The position numbers and the translations under genes are program-made. This document shows positions 22,942 through 33,176 of a DNA stretch of 64,000 nucleotides, one piece after another; positions within the stretch are counted from its first letter, which is position 1; every line of letters begins with the position of its first letter. Below the pieces are notes generated by a model that was given only the letters and a program-made list of their open reading frames with translations, had not been told where the DNA came from and searched no databases. Where the stretch lies: positions 111,903 through 175,902 of the forward strand of contig CALRXS010000004.1 in assembly GCA_943372195.1 (NCBI GenBank), read 5' to 3'. Source of the stretch: JAEYZM01 sp943372195. Lineage in GTDB: Bacteria; Bacteroidota; Bacteroidia; Sphingobacteriales; Sphingobacteriaceae.

Positions 22942-25419
22942 TTACATGGGGTCAACGTCAATAACTATATTGACACTCTTAAAATTCTTTTTTGATTTCA
23001 ATTCAATTACAGCATTACGTAATAAATTCTTTTGATGTAATAACTGCTTACCTTTTCTATCTAGTTTTAAAATAATTCTATTTATGTATTGATTTCTCAC
23101 CTTACCTATTACCGGAAACTCTGGTCCGAGTACTGCTGAACCATCTATAAATTTCTTTATTTCTTTACACAATTCTATTGCTGCTAATTGTGTAGTTTTC
23201 ATTTCTTTGTGTTTTACTAAGATTTCAATTACTCTACAATATGGAGGGTATTTAAATTGTTTTCTTTCGTTAAGTTGATGTCTTAAAAACAAATCATAGT
23301 CATGTCTACTTGCTAATTGTAAAATAGGGTGATCTGGTTTATAGGTTTGAATAATTACTTGTCCTTGTATATCTCTTCTACCTGCTCTTCCACTTACTTG
23401 TTCTATAAGCTGAAATGCTCTTTCATGTGCTCTAAAATCTTGATGGTTTAACAAACTATCGGCTTGTAATATTCCCACAAGTGTTACCAAGTTAAAATCT
23501 AATCCCTTTGTAACCATTTGTGTACCCACCAATATATCTACCTCAGCATTCTCAATACTATCTAATAATTCTTGATAGGCATTTTTCTTACGTGTAGTAT
23601 CAAGATCCATTCTTGCTACTCTCGCATCTGGAAATAATTCTTTTAGTTCATCTTCTATTTTTTCAGTACCATGACCTTTTAATTCCATATGTCCTGCGCC
23701 ACACGCAACACATACCTTCATTACTTTACTATGAAAGCCGCAATAATGACAACGTAATTCATCTGACCATTTATGATAGGTAAGTCCGACGTCACAATTC
23801 ACACAATAAGGTGTATGCCCACATGTTGTACATTGCAAATAAGGTGCATAACCTCTTCTATTTTGAAATAAAATAACTTGTTCTTTTCGATCGAGTCTTA
23901 ATTTAATTTCTTCTTGTAATGTTTTACCAATAATGGCACTCAAGTTTTCTTTTGGGAATTCATTTTGTGCAGACACCAATTGAATTTTAGGGAGATTAGC
24001 TGTGCCAAATCTATTCTTTAGGGTGTGTAAATGATACTTTCCATTAAGAGCATTAAAGTAAGATTCCATTGAAGGAGTTGCAGAACCTAAAATTATTTTT
24101 GCATTGAAAATATTCGCTAAGTAAATAGCACAATCTCTAGCATTATATCGAGGGTTAGGTTCATTTTGTTTGTAAGATGAATCATGCTCTTCATCAACAA
24201 TTATTAGGTTTAGCGATTGAAAGGGCAAAAATATAGATGATCTTGTACCTAAAATGATTCTGGATTTACCACTTAATACATTTTGCCATATTTCTACTCT
24301 TTGTTTTTCTGAATACTTTGAATGATAAACTGCTATGTTTTCATTAAAATGTATTTTGTATCTCTCAATGAGTTGAGTTGTTAGTCCGATTTCAGGTATT
24401 AAAATCAACACCTGCTGATTCAGCTTGAGTTGTTCTTTGATCAACTCAATAAATACCATAGTCTTACCAGAAGAAGTCACACCATGTATCAATGCAGGTG
24501 TGTTAGTATCGTCTAGTAAAATATTATTCAATACTTCCAACTGCTCAGTATTTAATTGAAAGCTAGATTCAACTTCATCATCATTTACATGATCTAATAA
24601 TCGACTAACTTTTACATCAGATTTTATAAATACTTCTTTTTTTATTAGTGTATTAATGACTGAGCTGCTAATGGCTGCTTCTTCAATTAACATTTTTGAT
24701 GTTATGTTTTGCTCAGATTTGATAAGTCTTAAGAAGGCTTGTAAAGCATCAACTTGCTTGGGTTTACTCTCTAATTCGGAGAACAAGCTTTTTAAATTAT
24801 TAACATCCGTATAAAAACTATTTAACTCAATAATGCTACGAGTTTTCGCTTTGTACTTTTCTTGAATTTCTTCTAGCAGATATATATATCCTTTATTAAT
24901 TAAATTTTTAATAATGGGCATTACCGTTTTTATATCTAGAATTTTTTGAACGTCGTTAATGCTAATACCACCTTGAACTTCAATAGCTTCAACTATTAAA
25001 TATTCTTGTTCTGATAATTCATTTTTATCGTAGTCGGCACTCTGATTAATTACTAGATTAGATTCAGAACTAAGCTTCATTGCACTTGGCAATGCGGCAT
25101 TCATTACATCGCCAATATTACATAGGTAATAATCAGCAAGCCACCTCCAAAAGTTAATTTGACTCTCTAATACTACTGGAGTTTCATCTAGAATGTTGAT
25201 GATATATTTTGCTTCATAATGAATCGGAGCTTTATTATGTACTGAACTCACAATAGCAGTATAAAGTCTATTGCCATGAAATGGCACAACAACTCGAGAG
25301 CCTATATTAACAGAATTCGAGAGACTTGAAGGTACTCTGTAAGTATAAGCTTGATTGACAGCTAATGGCAAAAGTACATCAATGAATGTATCGTATTTAC
25401 TGGTTGAAAGTTCAATCAT
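22942..25419 (-). CDS. priA: Primosomal protein N', replication restart helicase
   Basis: This 825-aa SF2 helicase reloads the replisome at repaired forks. The N-terminal 3' DNA-binding domain (about 1-105) is followed by a winged helix. The helicase core has Walker A 'GVTSSGKT', DEAD-box variant 'DEEHD' and 'LGSATPS'. The zinc-binding insertion has four CxxC pairs ('CTTCG', 'CVNCD', 'CHYCG', 'CVACG'). The C-terminal half has 'GTQMVTKGLDF' and 'QVSGRAGR'. Length is slightly above the E. coli protein (732 aa). It overlaps the upstream DUF423 gene by 8 nt and converges on the sugar transferase with a 3-nt gap. Confidence 0.96.
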   Translation of the reverse strand: MIELSTSKYDTFIDVLLPLAVNQAYTYRVPSSLSNSVNIGSRVVVPFHGNRLYTAIVSSVHNKAPIHYEAKYIINILDETPVVLESQINFWRWLADYYLCNIGDVMNAALPSAMKLSSESNLVINQSADYDKNELSEQEYLIVEAIEVQGGISINDVQKILDIKTVMPIIKNLINKGYIYLLEEIQEKYKAKTRSIIELNSFYTDVNNLKSLFSELESKPKQVDALQAFLRLIKSEQNITSKMLIEEAAISSSVINTLIKKEVFIKSDVKVSRLLDHVNDDEVESSFQLNTEQLEVLNNILLDDTNTPALIHGVTSSGKTMVFIELIKEQLKLNQQVLILIPEIGLTTQLIERYKIHFNENIAVYHSKYSEKQRVEIWQNVLSGKSRIILGTRSSIFLPFQSLNLIIVDEEHDSSYKQNEPNPRYNARDCAIYLANIFNAKIILGSATPSMESYFNALNGKYHLHTLKNRFGTANLPKIQLVSAQNEFPKENLSAIIGKTLQEEIKLRLDRKEQVILFQNRRGYAPYLQCTTCGHTPYCVNCDVGLTYHKWSDELRCHYCGFHSKVMKVCVACGAGHMELKGHGTEKIEDELKELFPDARVARMDLDTTRKKNAYQELLDSIENAEVDILVGTQMVTKGLDFNLVTLVGILQADSLLNHQDFRAHERAFQLIEQVSGRAGRRDIQGQVIIQTYKPDHPILQLASRHDYDLFLRHQLNERKQFKYPPYCRVIEILVKHKEMKTTQLAAIELCKEIKKFIDGSAVLGPEFPVIGKVRNQYINRIILKLDRKGKQLLHQKNLLRNAVIELKSKKNFKSVNIVIDVDPM

Positions 25420-25804
25420 TTTTCAAACGAAGTGCATTGATGAAAACTAGAAACCAAGCTATAATGATTAAAGTGCCACCGATAGGGGTAACCGGACCTA
25501 AATATTTAAGCATAGGCATGGCAAGAAAATCTTTTAATGAAAGTAAGTATATTGAAAATGAAAAAAGCAAAACTCCTGCAAACATTAGATAAGCAGCTGT
25601 TAAGAAAGATTTATTCTTAGTAAGATGGTATAAGATTGCAATGATTAAAATAACTACAGAGTGTAATAAATGATATAGTATGCCAGTCTCATAAGAAAGA
25701 ATTTGGGCTTCTGTTAATATTGATTTTAAAGCATGTGCGCCAAAAGCTCCAAGAATTACACCAGTTGCACCTAAGATGCTAGCAATTATCAATAATTTTT
25801 TCAT
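25412..25804 (-). CDS. DUF423 membrane protein
   Basis: This 130-aa protein of the DUF423/YgdD family has four hydrophobic segments and the family motif 'GAFGAHALKSIL...YETGILYHLLHSVVIL' (about 18-56), then 'YLGPVTPIGGTLIIIAW'. Its function is unknown. It starts a two-gene minus-strand operon with priA, overlapping it by 8 nt. Confidence 0.88.
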   Translation of the reverse strand: MKKLLIIASILGATGVILGAFGAHALKSILTEAQILSYETGILYHLLHSVVILIIAILYHLTKNKSFLTAAYLMFAGVLLFSFSIYLLSLKDFLAMPMLKYLGPVTPIGGTLIIIAWFLVFINALRLKND

Positions 25805-25876
25805 CTCTTTTTTGAAAACTAAAGATAGCTAAAATCTCTACTATTTTGCTATTTTTACGTATTAATCAATAGATTT

Positions 25877-28561
25877 ATGAGAAAAGCTATTTGGCTTGCA
25901 TCGATATTAATTACCCTAATATTTGTTTTAATCTATTTGTATTTTGGTAATACATTAATTATAAAATCATCTACAGAAGCATTTAAATACATTGATAAAA
26001 ACAATGCATTAGTGTTTGAATTTCAGTATGATGAGAATTTATCGGATTTAATATCTGAGGCAGATGTATATTCATATTCTTTTCCTGAAGAATTAATTAA
26101 TGAATACATAACTCTAGATTCAATAATAAAATCGAACGAGAAGTTAATCAAACTGTTTAACTCTAAAGATATTTTTGCTGGTGTTCAAAAAGTAAATGCT
26201 ACATCACTTGGTGGAATTTACATTGTAAATTTGAAAGATGCAGAGCCCGATTTAGAGAGCATTTTTAGTGATAAAAAAAAGCCAATTATAAGAGCAAATT
26301 CTAGAATGTTTGATGCACTAGAGATTTTTAGTTTTGATCAAAATATTGATAAGACTATTTATTACACTTACGATGCACCATTTTTCATACTAAGTTTTGA
26401 ATCTAATTTAATTGAGAATGCAATACGTACTAATCGAAAATCTACTGGTATTTATTATGATGAACTATTAAAGAAGCATTTAGATACTCAACAGCATGAA
26501 GCTAAGTTAGCAAGGGTTTTTTTAAATTATTCGAGTTCTGTTGATTTATTAAGTATAAAAATTTTAGAACGAGAATTGAGAAATTTTAATTTTTTGAAGA
26601 ACATCGGACATTACTCAGTTTTTGAATTGAATTACAAAAAAGATGCTTGGGTATTGAATGGAGAAATTGTTACAAATGAGAAAGACTATTTTGAAATATT
26701 TAAGGGGCAAACAGAAAATGTAAGTTATCTAAATCAATTTTTATCAGCCAATACATTTATGTATAAAAATATTGTATTGAGTGAACCTGAATTATTTAGA
26801 CAGAAGTTAAGTAATTATTACAATCAAAATAATAGTTTTTTACATGATGCTGAACTTAAGATTTTTAAAAAGAAATATGGTGTATCATTTAATCAATGGG
26901 CGAGCCAACAAATTGGTAATGAATATATAGTTTCACAATTTAATAATTCTAATTTCAATGCTAAATCTGGTAATATTGCTATGTTTATCATTAAGAATAA
27001 AGAACTTAAAAACAACTTGTCATTAACACAATATTTTAAAGAAGTTACTACTTATAAAGACATAGTCATTCAATCATTTCCGGTAAAAAATATCATGTAT
27101 TTATTGCTTGGTGATTTATCAATTAACAAGAAGTATAATTATTGTATCAATATAGATGATGTAATGATTTTGGCAACAGAGGTAGAAGACCTGAAAAAAT
27201 ATATTGATGACTATGTTAATATGGATTTCTTATTAAAGAAAAATTCATATCAAACGATACTAGAATCATTAAACGAGAGTTTTAACTTCTACTATTATAA
27301 TTCTATAGCAGGAACAGAAGAAACAATATCTCAGTTACTTAATAATACAGCGAAGATAGAATTACAAAAAGAATCATCTATAAAAAAATATAACGGTTTT
27401 ACGTACAGCATTAGTAATGTTGAAGAAGTACTAATTAATAACATTTACATCCCCATAAATTCACAAGAACAAAGTGAGAATTTAGAAGAGGTTTGGAGTG
27501 TTAGTTTATCAACAACAACTTCTAATCAAGCAAATTGGTTGAACTTAGGAAGTGATCAGAAAAACTATTTATTTGTGCAAGATGATGAACTGAAATTGTA
27601 TAAGATTGCTGAAAACTCAAATGTAGAGTGGAAAATCGGATTGAATGAAAAAGTGATAAGTGAATATTTTAAGGTTGATTATTATCATAATGGGGAATAT
27701 CAAATACTCTTCAATTCATCAAATTATATATATTTAATGAAGGAGGATGGTACATTTATGCCAAATTACCCTAAGAAGTTACCTTATTCAACTTCTATAA
27801 GTTTGAGTCTTTTTGACTACGACAATAACAAGAACTACAGAATCTTCGTCTCTACTCAGAATGCTTCGATTTACGGCTATGACATAAGTGGTAGGGCATT
27901 AGAGGGCTGGAATCCGAAACGTATCATTGAGTCATACGAACCTATTGTGCATAAAAGAGTTCAAGGGAAAGATGTTTTATTTGTAAGAGGCTTAAGAGAG
28001 TTTTACTTATTAGATAGAAAAGGTAATGTAATAAACTTGTACAAAGATTCAAGTCATATCTCATACAATAACCCTTTTTACTTCAAAGAAGATAAGAATT
28101 TTGCAATGAATAGATTTGTGAGTACAGACCAGAATGGTAAAATCAAAAGTATTTTATTAGATGGAAGGAAATTATACAAATCTGTAGGCACATGGAGTTC
28201 AGAGCATCATTTTTTATATGCTGATGTTAAGGCAGATACATCAAATGAATATGTGTTTATAGATAATAATCAGCTATTTATGTATTCAGATGATACTACA
28301 CTAGGTTATAATTTTCAATTCAATTCAAAAATATCAGAAGCTCCATTTGTAATTCAATTGGCACAAAATAAATTACTGGCAGTGCATTCATCAGATGAGG
28401 GTTTATTATATATTTTTGACAGAAACGCTGAGATTATCAAGGGTTTCCCAATCAGTTCTGTTGTAAAGCCAGCGGTACTAAACGACAAGAACAAGCATTT
28501 GATTACAGTGATCACAAAAGATGGGAAGGTAATTACTTACACAACCGAAATAAAAAATTAA
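25877..28561 (+). CDS. Large membrane-anchored protein of unknown function
   Basis: This 894-aa protein has one N-terminal transmembrane or uncleaved signal segment (residues about 4-24, followed by 'NTLIIKSSTEAFKYIDKNNALVFEF'). Residues 30-530 are a mixed region that was not recognised. From about residue 545 onward, repeats of about 45 residues fit a beta-propeller ('WSVSLSTTTSNQANWLNLGSDQKNYLFVQDDELKLYKI', 'IFVSTQNASIYGYDISGRALEGWNPK', 'GLLYIFDRNAEIIKGFPISS'). The 'GYDxxGRxLEGWNPK' and 'GFPISS' phrases are typical of PQQ/VCBS-type propeller blades. It is probably periplasmic and anchored in the inner membrane. It precedes two secreted envelope genes, but a separate promoter box at 28584 argues against a single operon. 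Confidence 0.6.
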   Translation: MRKAIWLASILITLIFVLIYLYFGNTLIIKSSTEAFKYIDKNNALVFEFQYDENLSDLISEADVYSYSFPEELINEYITLDSIIKSNEKLIKLFNSKDIFAGVQKVNATSLGGIYIVNLKDAEPDLESIFSDKKKPIIRANSRMFDALEIFSFDQNIDKTIYYTYDAPFFILSFESNLIENAIRTNRKSTGIYYDELLKKHLDTQQHEAKLARVFLNYSSSVDLLSIKILERELRNFNFLKNIGHYSVFELNYKKDAWVLNGEIVTNEKDYFEIFKGQTENVSYLNQFLSANTFMYKNIVLSEPELFRQKLSNYYNQNNSFLHDAELKIFKKKYGVSFNQWASQQIGNEYIVSQFNNSNFNAKSGNIAMFIIKNKELKNNLSLTQYFKEVTTYKDIVIQSFPVKNIMYLLLGDLSINKKYNYCINIDDVMILATEVEDLKKYIDDYVNMDFLLKKNSYQTILESLNESFNFYYYNSIAGTEETISQLLNNTAKIELQKESSIKKYNGFTYSISNVEEVLINNIYIPINSQEQSENLEEVWSVSLSTTTSNQANWLNLGSDQKNYLFVQDDELKLYKIAENSNVEWKIGLNEKVISEYFKVDYYHNGEYQILFNSSNYIYLMKEDGTFMPNYPKKLPYSTSISLSLFDYDNNKNYRIFVSTQNASIYGYDISGRALEGWNPKRIIESYEPIVHKRVQGKDVLFVRGLREFYLLDRKGNVINLYKDSSHISYNNPFYFKEDKNFAMNRFVSTDQNGKIKSILLDGRKLYKSVGTWSSEHHFLYADVKADTSNEYVFIDNNQLFMYSDDTTLGYNFQFNSKISEAPFVIQLAQNKLLAVHSSDEGLLYIFDRNAEIIKGFPISSVVKPAVLNDKNKHLITVITKDGKVITYTTEIKN

Positions 28562-28583
28562 CATTAGTTATCAAACGAAATTG

Positions 28584-28591
28584 TATTTTTG
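28584..28591 (+). promoter_or_regulatory. -7 promoter box (TATTTTTG)
   Basis: TATTTTTG lies 48 nt upstream of the 538-aa lipoprotein gene and just after the stop of the preceding gene, so transcription can restart here. Confidence 0.55.
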
Positions 28592-28639
28592 TATATAAAT
28601 TGTATATTTATACAACTAACTAACTAAATACTATTTCTT

Positions 28640-30256
28640 ATGCATGTAATTAAATTCCTGAGACAGGTTTACATCATAGCATTAGGCTCTTCCATGATGT
28701 GGTTTGCTTCTTGCGCTGATGATTTTGCAAAACCTTCATTATCACCAGACTATTATTTACCATTGGTTTATGGTGATCTATCATTACAAAATTTATTAAC
28801 CGACACAAGTTTTATCAAAACAGACCCAACAGGTTATCTGAAAGTAGGCTTTCAAGATACTGTACCTGTATTGGGGTCAAGTGATTTAGCACAAGCTTTA
28901 CAAATTTTTCAAACTGCTGATATTCCTCAACCATTAGAATTTATTAATATTGGTGGTGGTAATGATCAGTTAGTGCCTGATTTTGAATACAACTTTTTAG
29001 CACAAGTAAGTTTAAGTAATTTACGAACAGCAGCTTTTGATAATTTAAAATTTAAATTAATATTCAAAAACACAAAGACATATCCATTAGCTGGTTTGGA
29101 TGTTAAGATTCCCGGATTAGTTTCAAGTACTGGAGCATTTTCTACAGGTATCATTAATGTTCCTATTACTACTGGTGGTTCAGATTTTGAAACTGCAGAA
29201 TTTGAGTTAACAGATGCTGTATGGGATTTGACTGGTAAAGACAATGACACTACAAGTATGGTTTACTTGCAATTAACTTCTGCTAGTCCGATTCAGGGTG
29301 CTGGCGGCGGACCTGCAAGTGTATCTATAGTTATTACATCTTATGATGCTAAATATTGGTTAGGTGGTTCACCTATTTTAGCTCAATTATTATCTAATAT
29401 ACCTGTGACAACATCAGTTACAAAAGTAGTACCTAGTTCTACTTATCAAAACATTAAATCTGGTAGTTTATCACTAAGTGGTATCAATGTTGATTTGAAT
29501 TTCCAATCAACAATGGGATTGCCATTAGGGATGAAGTTTGTATTAGGTTCGTTTAGTGGTGTAGATAATAACTATGTTGAGATGGATACTCTTAGAGTAA
29601 ATGTGGATAAAGGAACTATTGTAAACGGTATGCCAACGGTGAAAGATAATCTTTCAACTATCAATGAATCAAATAGTAATTTATCAGCTGTTTTAACAAA
29701 TTTCCCTAGTACAATGAAAGTTGGTGCTGGTGGTGGAGCTGATTTTAGTTCTGATCCACTTGGACTATTCGTACATGATAGTAGTCAATTAAATTTGTTA
29801 GTAGATGCAGAGATTCCATTAGCGGTTAATTTGAATAATCTAAATTTAAGAGATACGTTAGACTTCGCATTAGGTGAAGACCTAGATAATGATCAGGTTT
29901 CATTAGATACAGGTTCATTAGAATTTACGATGACTAATTTTTTTCCTTATGGCTTCAATTTCATTATTAATGCTTTAGATGCAACAAATGCATTTGTTGA
30001 TGAAGTTGCTATTATAAATATTAATCAGGCAACAATTCCACCAGGGCAAGAAAAAGTTCAAACACCAGTACAAAGTACATTTTCAATAACAGTTACACCT
30101 GAGTTGTTTGAAAATCTTAAGAAATCGACACAGTTAGAAGTAAGAGCAGTTTTAAATACGCCTTTGGGTTCAAGTCCGAAAATCTTTACTGATTACAAAC
30201 TCGGATTTAGCGCGAAGGCTAGATTGAAAGTGACAATTGATACAGCAAAACAATAA
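28640..30256 (+). CDS. Large lipoprotein, family not recognised
   Basis: This 538-aa protein has a lipoprotein signal ending 'WFASC' (about Cys25). Beyond an initial 'DYYLPLVYGDLSLQNLL' it is beta-rich, with two repeat-like halves ('GTIVNGMPTVKDNLSTIN', 'LDTGSLEFTMTNFFPYGFNFIINALDA', 'LRVTIDTAK'-like end). Strand patterns such as 'FKLIFKNTKTYPLAGLDVKIPGLV' resemble LEA14/late-embryo-type or Ig-like repeats of Bacteroidota outer membrane lipoproteins. No catalytic motif was seen. It lies 23 nt upstream of the DUF5723-OmpA gene and is probably co-transcribed with it, which suggests a shared role at the outer membrane. Confidence 0.65.
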   Translation: MHVIKFLRQVYIIALGSSMMWFASCADDFAKPSLSPDYYLPLVYGDLSLQNLLTDTSFIKTDPTGYLKVGFQDTVPVLGSSDLAQALQIFQTADIPQPLEFINIGGGNDQLVPDFEYNFLAQVSLSNLRTAAFDNLKFKLIFKNTKTYPLAGLDVKIPGLVSSTGAFSTGIINVPITTGGSDFETAEFELTDAVWDLTGKDNDTTSMVYLQLTSASPIQGAGGGPASVSIVITSYDAKYWLGGSPILAQLLSNIPVTTSVTKVVPSSTYQNIKSGSLSLSGINVDLNFQSTMGLPLGMKFVLGSFSGVDNNYVEMDTLRVNVDKGTIVNGMPTVKDNLSTINESNSNLSAVLTNFPSTMKVGAGGGADFSSDPLGLFVHDSSQLNLLVDAEIPLAVNLNNLNLRDTLDFALGEDLDNDQVSLDTGSLEFTMTNFFPYGFNFIINALDATNAFVDEVAIININQATIPPGQEKVQTPVQSTFSITVTPELFENLKKSTQLEVRAVLNTPLGSSPKIFTDYKLGFSAKARLKVTIDTAKQ

Positions 30257-30279
30257 TCAATTATTTAAAATTCGCAATT

Positions 30280-32448
30280 ATGAAACTACTAACTAAATAT
30301 ATATTCGTTGCTGTACTCTTATTAGTCATTGGTACAACAGCAAGAGCGCAAAAATATTCGCTATACTATACAAGAACATTATATGATGGAATTCAAAATC
30401 CACATCACAGAGCTTTAGACTCATGCAGAGCGTTCTCATCTAACTTTTTCATATTCCCTTCAATGGGTGTTGACTTTTCATTAAGTGGTGAAGCAAATGA
30501 TTTCGCAAAAGCATTTTTAGCAAGTGAAAACTTATCTAATTTAAGTCTAGAAAATGGAGGTAAAAATAGTTTCAACATTAGAATGAACTATAATATCTTC
30601 ATGATGAAGATTCGTTTAAGCAGAAAACGTGAAGCTGAATTATCTTTTTACTCTCAGTTAAAATCTGAAGCTGGCTTCAATATCAATAATGGTATTTTCA
30701 ACTTTATTACAAAAGGTAACTATCCATTCAGAGGTGAAAGTATTGACGGGTTTTTAGATATCGGCGGATTAGGAAATTTCTACGTAGAGAGTGGTGTCGG
30801 GTTTAGAAGACAGATTTACGGTAAATTATCTGGAGGTTTTAAAGTAGGTTATATCATTGGTATAGCAAATGCTACATTAGATATTAAAGATTCTAAATTT
30901 TATACATCAACAAATGGTGATACTGTAAAGATTACTGTTGGTGGTGAAGCTAAATTATCTGTTGACCCAGACAATACTGCTGATATTGCTTCTAATATTT
31001 TGAAGAATAATGGTTTCGCATTCTCAGGAGGTTTACAATACGATTTAACACGTAAAATGACCTTAGGTTTATCTGTTTTAGATTTAGGTGCCATCACTTG
31101 GAACGAAAACTCTAGACAATATAAATTAGGAAAAACGATTACATTCACTGGTGTTAATGCATTAGATTCTGCAGCACAAGATTCAGTATTAAATAATTTA
31201 ACTGACTTCTCTACCGATAGTACTAAGGGTAAATATACTTCACCTTTATTGAGCAGAGTAGAATTCTCATTAAATTATCGTTGGGCTAATTGGTTCCACC
31301 AAACAGCAATTGTTTCGAAGCCATTATACCAATCGAATATGGACTTAGTGTTAATCAATAATATTCGATTAATTAAAAGATTTAATTTCATTTTCTTAGG
31401 TGCTTATAATACAAGTGGATTTGCATCAGTAGGTGCACAGTTCTTATATCGTGCAAAAGGTGGTGGTATGGATTTCTATATTGGATCTGAAAAGGTTTTA
31501 AATACTTTCCAAATCACTCAACAAATGGCAGAGCCTACAAGAAAACCTACTTTAGGTTTAGGTGCTGATGTTAACTTCGGTGTTTCATTTGCATTCGGTA
31601 GATGCCCTAAGAAGAAGCCTATGGCTCCAACATTACCAGGCGATGCTGATGCTGACGGTGTAATGGATGTTATCGATGACTGCCCTTATTCTGCTGGTCC
31701 GATCGAAAACAAAGGTTGCCCTTGGCCTGATACTGATAAAGATGGTGTATTAGATAAAGATGATTCATGTATCGACATCGCTGGACCTGTTGACAACAAA
31801 GGTTGCCCATGGCCAGATGCTGATAATGACTCTATCCCTGATAAAGATGATAAATGTCCGAACGCAATAGGTCTAGCAATCAACAACGGTTGCCCTGATA
31901 CAGATGGTGACGGAATATATGATGATACTGATGCATGTTTAGATGTAGCCGGACCAGCTGACAACAAAGGTTGCCCTTGGCCAGATACAGACGGTGACGG
32001 TGTATTAGATAAAGATGATAAATGCCCTAATGTTAAAGGTCCTGCTGATAGCTCAGGCTGCCCAGGTGTACCTCAAAAAGTAGAGCTTTCTGTTGAAGAA
32101 CAAGAAGTAATTAACAAGGTATTTAGCAACTTAACATTTGAGACTGGTAAATCAGTTATCTCTGCTGCATCATATGAATCATTAGATTTATTATCTGAAT
32201 TATTGGTTAAAAAACCATCTTTCAAATTATTGATCGAAGGTCATACTGATAACGTAGGTAAAGCTGCTGCTAACATGAAGTTATCGCAGACTAGATCAGA
32301 TGCTGTTAAGAAATATATTGTAAGCAAAGGTATTGAAGGATCACGTATAACTGCTAAAGGTTACGGACCTACAAAGCCAGTTGCAGATAATAAAACTGCT
32401 GAAGGTAGAGCACAAAATAGAAGAGTACAGTTTACAATTCTAGAGTAA
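30280..32448 (+). CDS. DUF5723 beta-barrel with TSP3 repeats and OmpA domain
   Basis: This 722-aa outer membrane protein has a signal peptide (about 1-24, ending ARAQ). A DUF5723-type barrel spans about 25-445 ('SLYYTRTLYDGIQNPHHRALDSCRAFSSNFFIFPSMGVDFSLSG', 'SGGFKVGYIIGIANATL', 'LGLGADVNFGVSFAFGR'). Five calcium-binding thrombospondin type 3 repeats occupy 455-595. A C-terminal OmpA peptidoglycan-binding domain covers about 610-722 ('FKLLIEGHTDNVGKAAANMKLSQTRSDAVKKYI...RITAKGYGPTKPVADN...NRRVQFTI'). The layout anchors the outer membrane to peptidoglycan across a rigid Ca-stabilised linker. It is probably co-transcribed with the preceding lipoprotein, and a strong terminator follows. Confidence 0.92.
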   Translation: MKLLTKYIFVAVLLLVIGTTARAQKYSLYYTRTLYDGIQNPHHRALDSCRAFSSNFFIFPSMGVDFSLSGEANDFAKAFLASENLSNLSLENGGKNSFNIRMNYNIFMMKIRLSRKREAELSFYSQLKSEAGFNINNGIFNFITKGNYPFRGESIDGFLDIGGLGNFYVESGVGFRRQIYGKLSGGFKVGYIIGIANATLDIKDSKFYTSTNGDTVKITVGGEAKLSVDPDNTADIASNILKNNGFAFSGGLQYDLTRKMTLGLSVLDLGAITWNENSRQYKLGKTITFTGVNALDSAAQDSVLNNLTDFSTDSTKGKYTSPLLSRVEFSLNYRWANWFHQTAIVSKPLYQSNMDLVLINNIRLIKRFNFIFLGAYNTSGFASVGAQFLYRAKGGGMDFYIGSEKVLNTFQITQQMAEPTRKPTLGLGADVNFGVSFAFGRCPKKKPMAPTLPGDADADGVMDVIDDCPYSAGPIENKGCPWPDTDKDGVLDKDDSCIDIAGPVDNKGCPWPDADNDSIPDKDDKCPNAIGLAINNGCPDTDGDGIYDDTDACLDVAGPADNKGCPWPDTDGDGVLDKDDKCPNVKGPADSSGCPGVPQKVELSVEEQEVINKVFSNLTFETGKSVISAASYESLDLLSELLVKKPSFKLLIEGHTDNVGKAAANMKLSQTRSDAVKKYIVSKGIEGSRITAKGYGPTKPVADNKTAEGRAQNRRVQFTILE
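31642..32064 (+). repeat. Five thrombospondin type 3 repeats encoded in tandem
   Basis: Five DxDxDG...D..C units of about 27-29 residues (DADADG, DTDKDG, DADNDS, DTDGDG, DTDGDG), mostly ending in 'DNKGCPWP' or a variant. DNA-level repetition is visible (AACAAAGGTTGCCC occurs three times), so slippage or recombination could vary the copy number. Confidence 0.85.
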
Positions 32449-32465
32449 TCTAATAAGCTATAAAG

Positions 32466-32502
32466 AAAAGCTTAACTCCCTAAAAAGAGTTAAGCTTTTT
32501 TT
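32466..32502. terminator. Bidirectional terminator between the OmpA-type gene and tsaB
   Basis: AAGCTTAACTC pairs with GAGTTAAGCTT across an 8-nt loop, with T's on the right and A's on the left. It sits between convergent genes and overlaps the tsaB stop region. Confidence 0.9.
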
Positions 32503-33175
32503 ATTTCTTAAAATAAAACTCTTTTAAATAATACGGTTCGAAATAAGCAGTGTCTTCAAACTGATTGTTTTTGAATGATTCATATGCATCGACTAGCATA
32601 TCATTTGAAGATGGATAAAGTAAATCTAAATAGCTAACTGAAGCTGATGATAAAATCGATTTTGTTTTTTCTGCACCATCCCCATAAATAAAAATCTTTT
32701 TAGAATATTGTATAAGACTGCTAAAAGAATTCTCATCTAATATCAATGCCTTTGTTTCTTGCAATTCTTTTAATTGATGATCGAATACTTTTGTATAAAC
32801 TTCCATTCTTCGAGCATCAATCATTGGTATGTAAATACCTTCTACATCATTATGAATGGCAATCGCTGCTCTTGTTAATGATTTCAAAGTATCAACTGCT
32901 ATTAATGGTATGTTTAAAGCGTAACAGATGCCTTTAGCCGTCGAAACTCCTATTCTTAGTCCAGTATATGACCCGGGGCCTTTACTCACTGCCACAGCAT
33001 TTAAATCTTTTATACGGATGTTTGCTTTCTGACAGGCTTCTTCAATAAACACAGTGATTTTTGAAGCATGAATATTTGCTTCAACTTTTTCAACTAATGA
33101 AAGTAGCTGCTCATTTTTGCTAATAGCAACCGAACAGTTTATACTAGAGGTGTCTATATGAAGTATGTACGACAT
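32501..33175 (-). CDS. tsaB: tRNA threonylcarbamoyladenosine biosynthesis protein TsaB
   Basis: This 224-aa inactive paralogue of TsaD scaffolds the TsaBDE complex that makes t6A37 on ANN-decoding tRNAs. It has the ASKHA fold start 'ILHIDTSSINCSVAISKN', 'VAVSKGPGSYTGLRIGVSTAKGICYALNIPLIAVDTL' (about 63-99, the TsaB hallmark) and 'MIDARRMEVYTKVFD'. Length is typical. It is the last gene of the minus-strand run that includes TauE/SafE and an S41 protease, and it starts 1 nt after the TauE/SafE stop. Confidence 0.95.
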   Translation of the reverse strand: MSYILHIDTSSINCSVAISKNEQLLSLVEKVEANIHASKITVFIEEACQKANIRIKDLNAVAVSKGPGSYTGLRIGVSTAKGICYALNIPLIAVDTLKSLTRAAIAIHNDVEGIYIPMIDARRMEVYTKVFDHQLKELQETKALILDENSFSSLIQYSKKIFIYGDGAEKTKSILSSASVSYLDLLYPSSNDMLVDAYESFKNNQFEDTAYFEPYYLKEFYFKK

Positions 33176-33176
33176 C

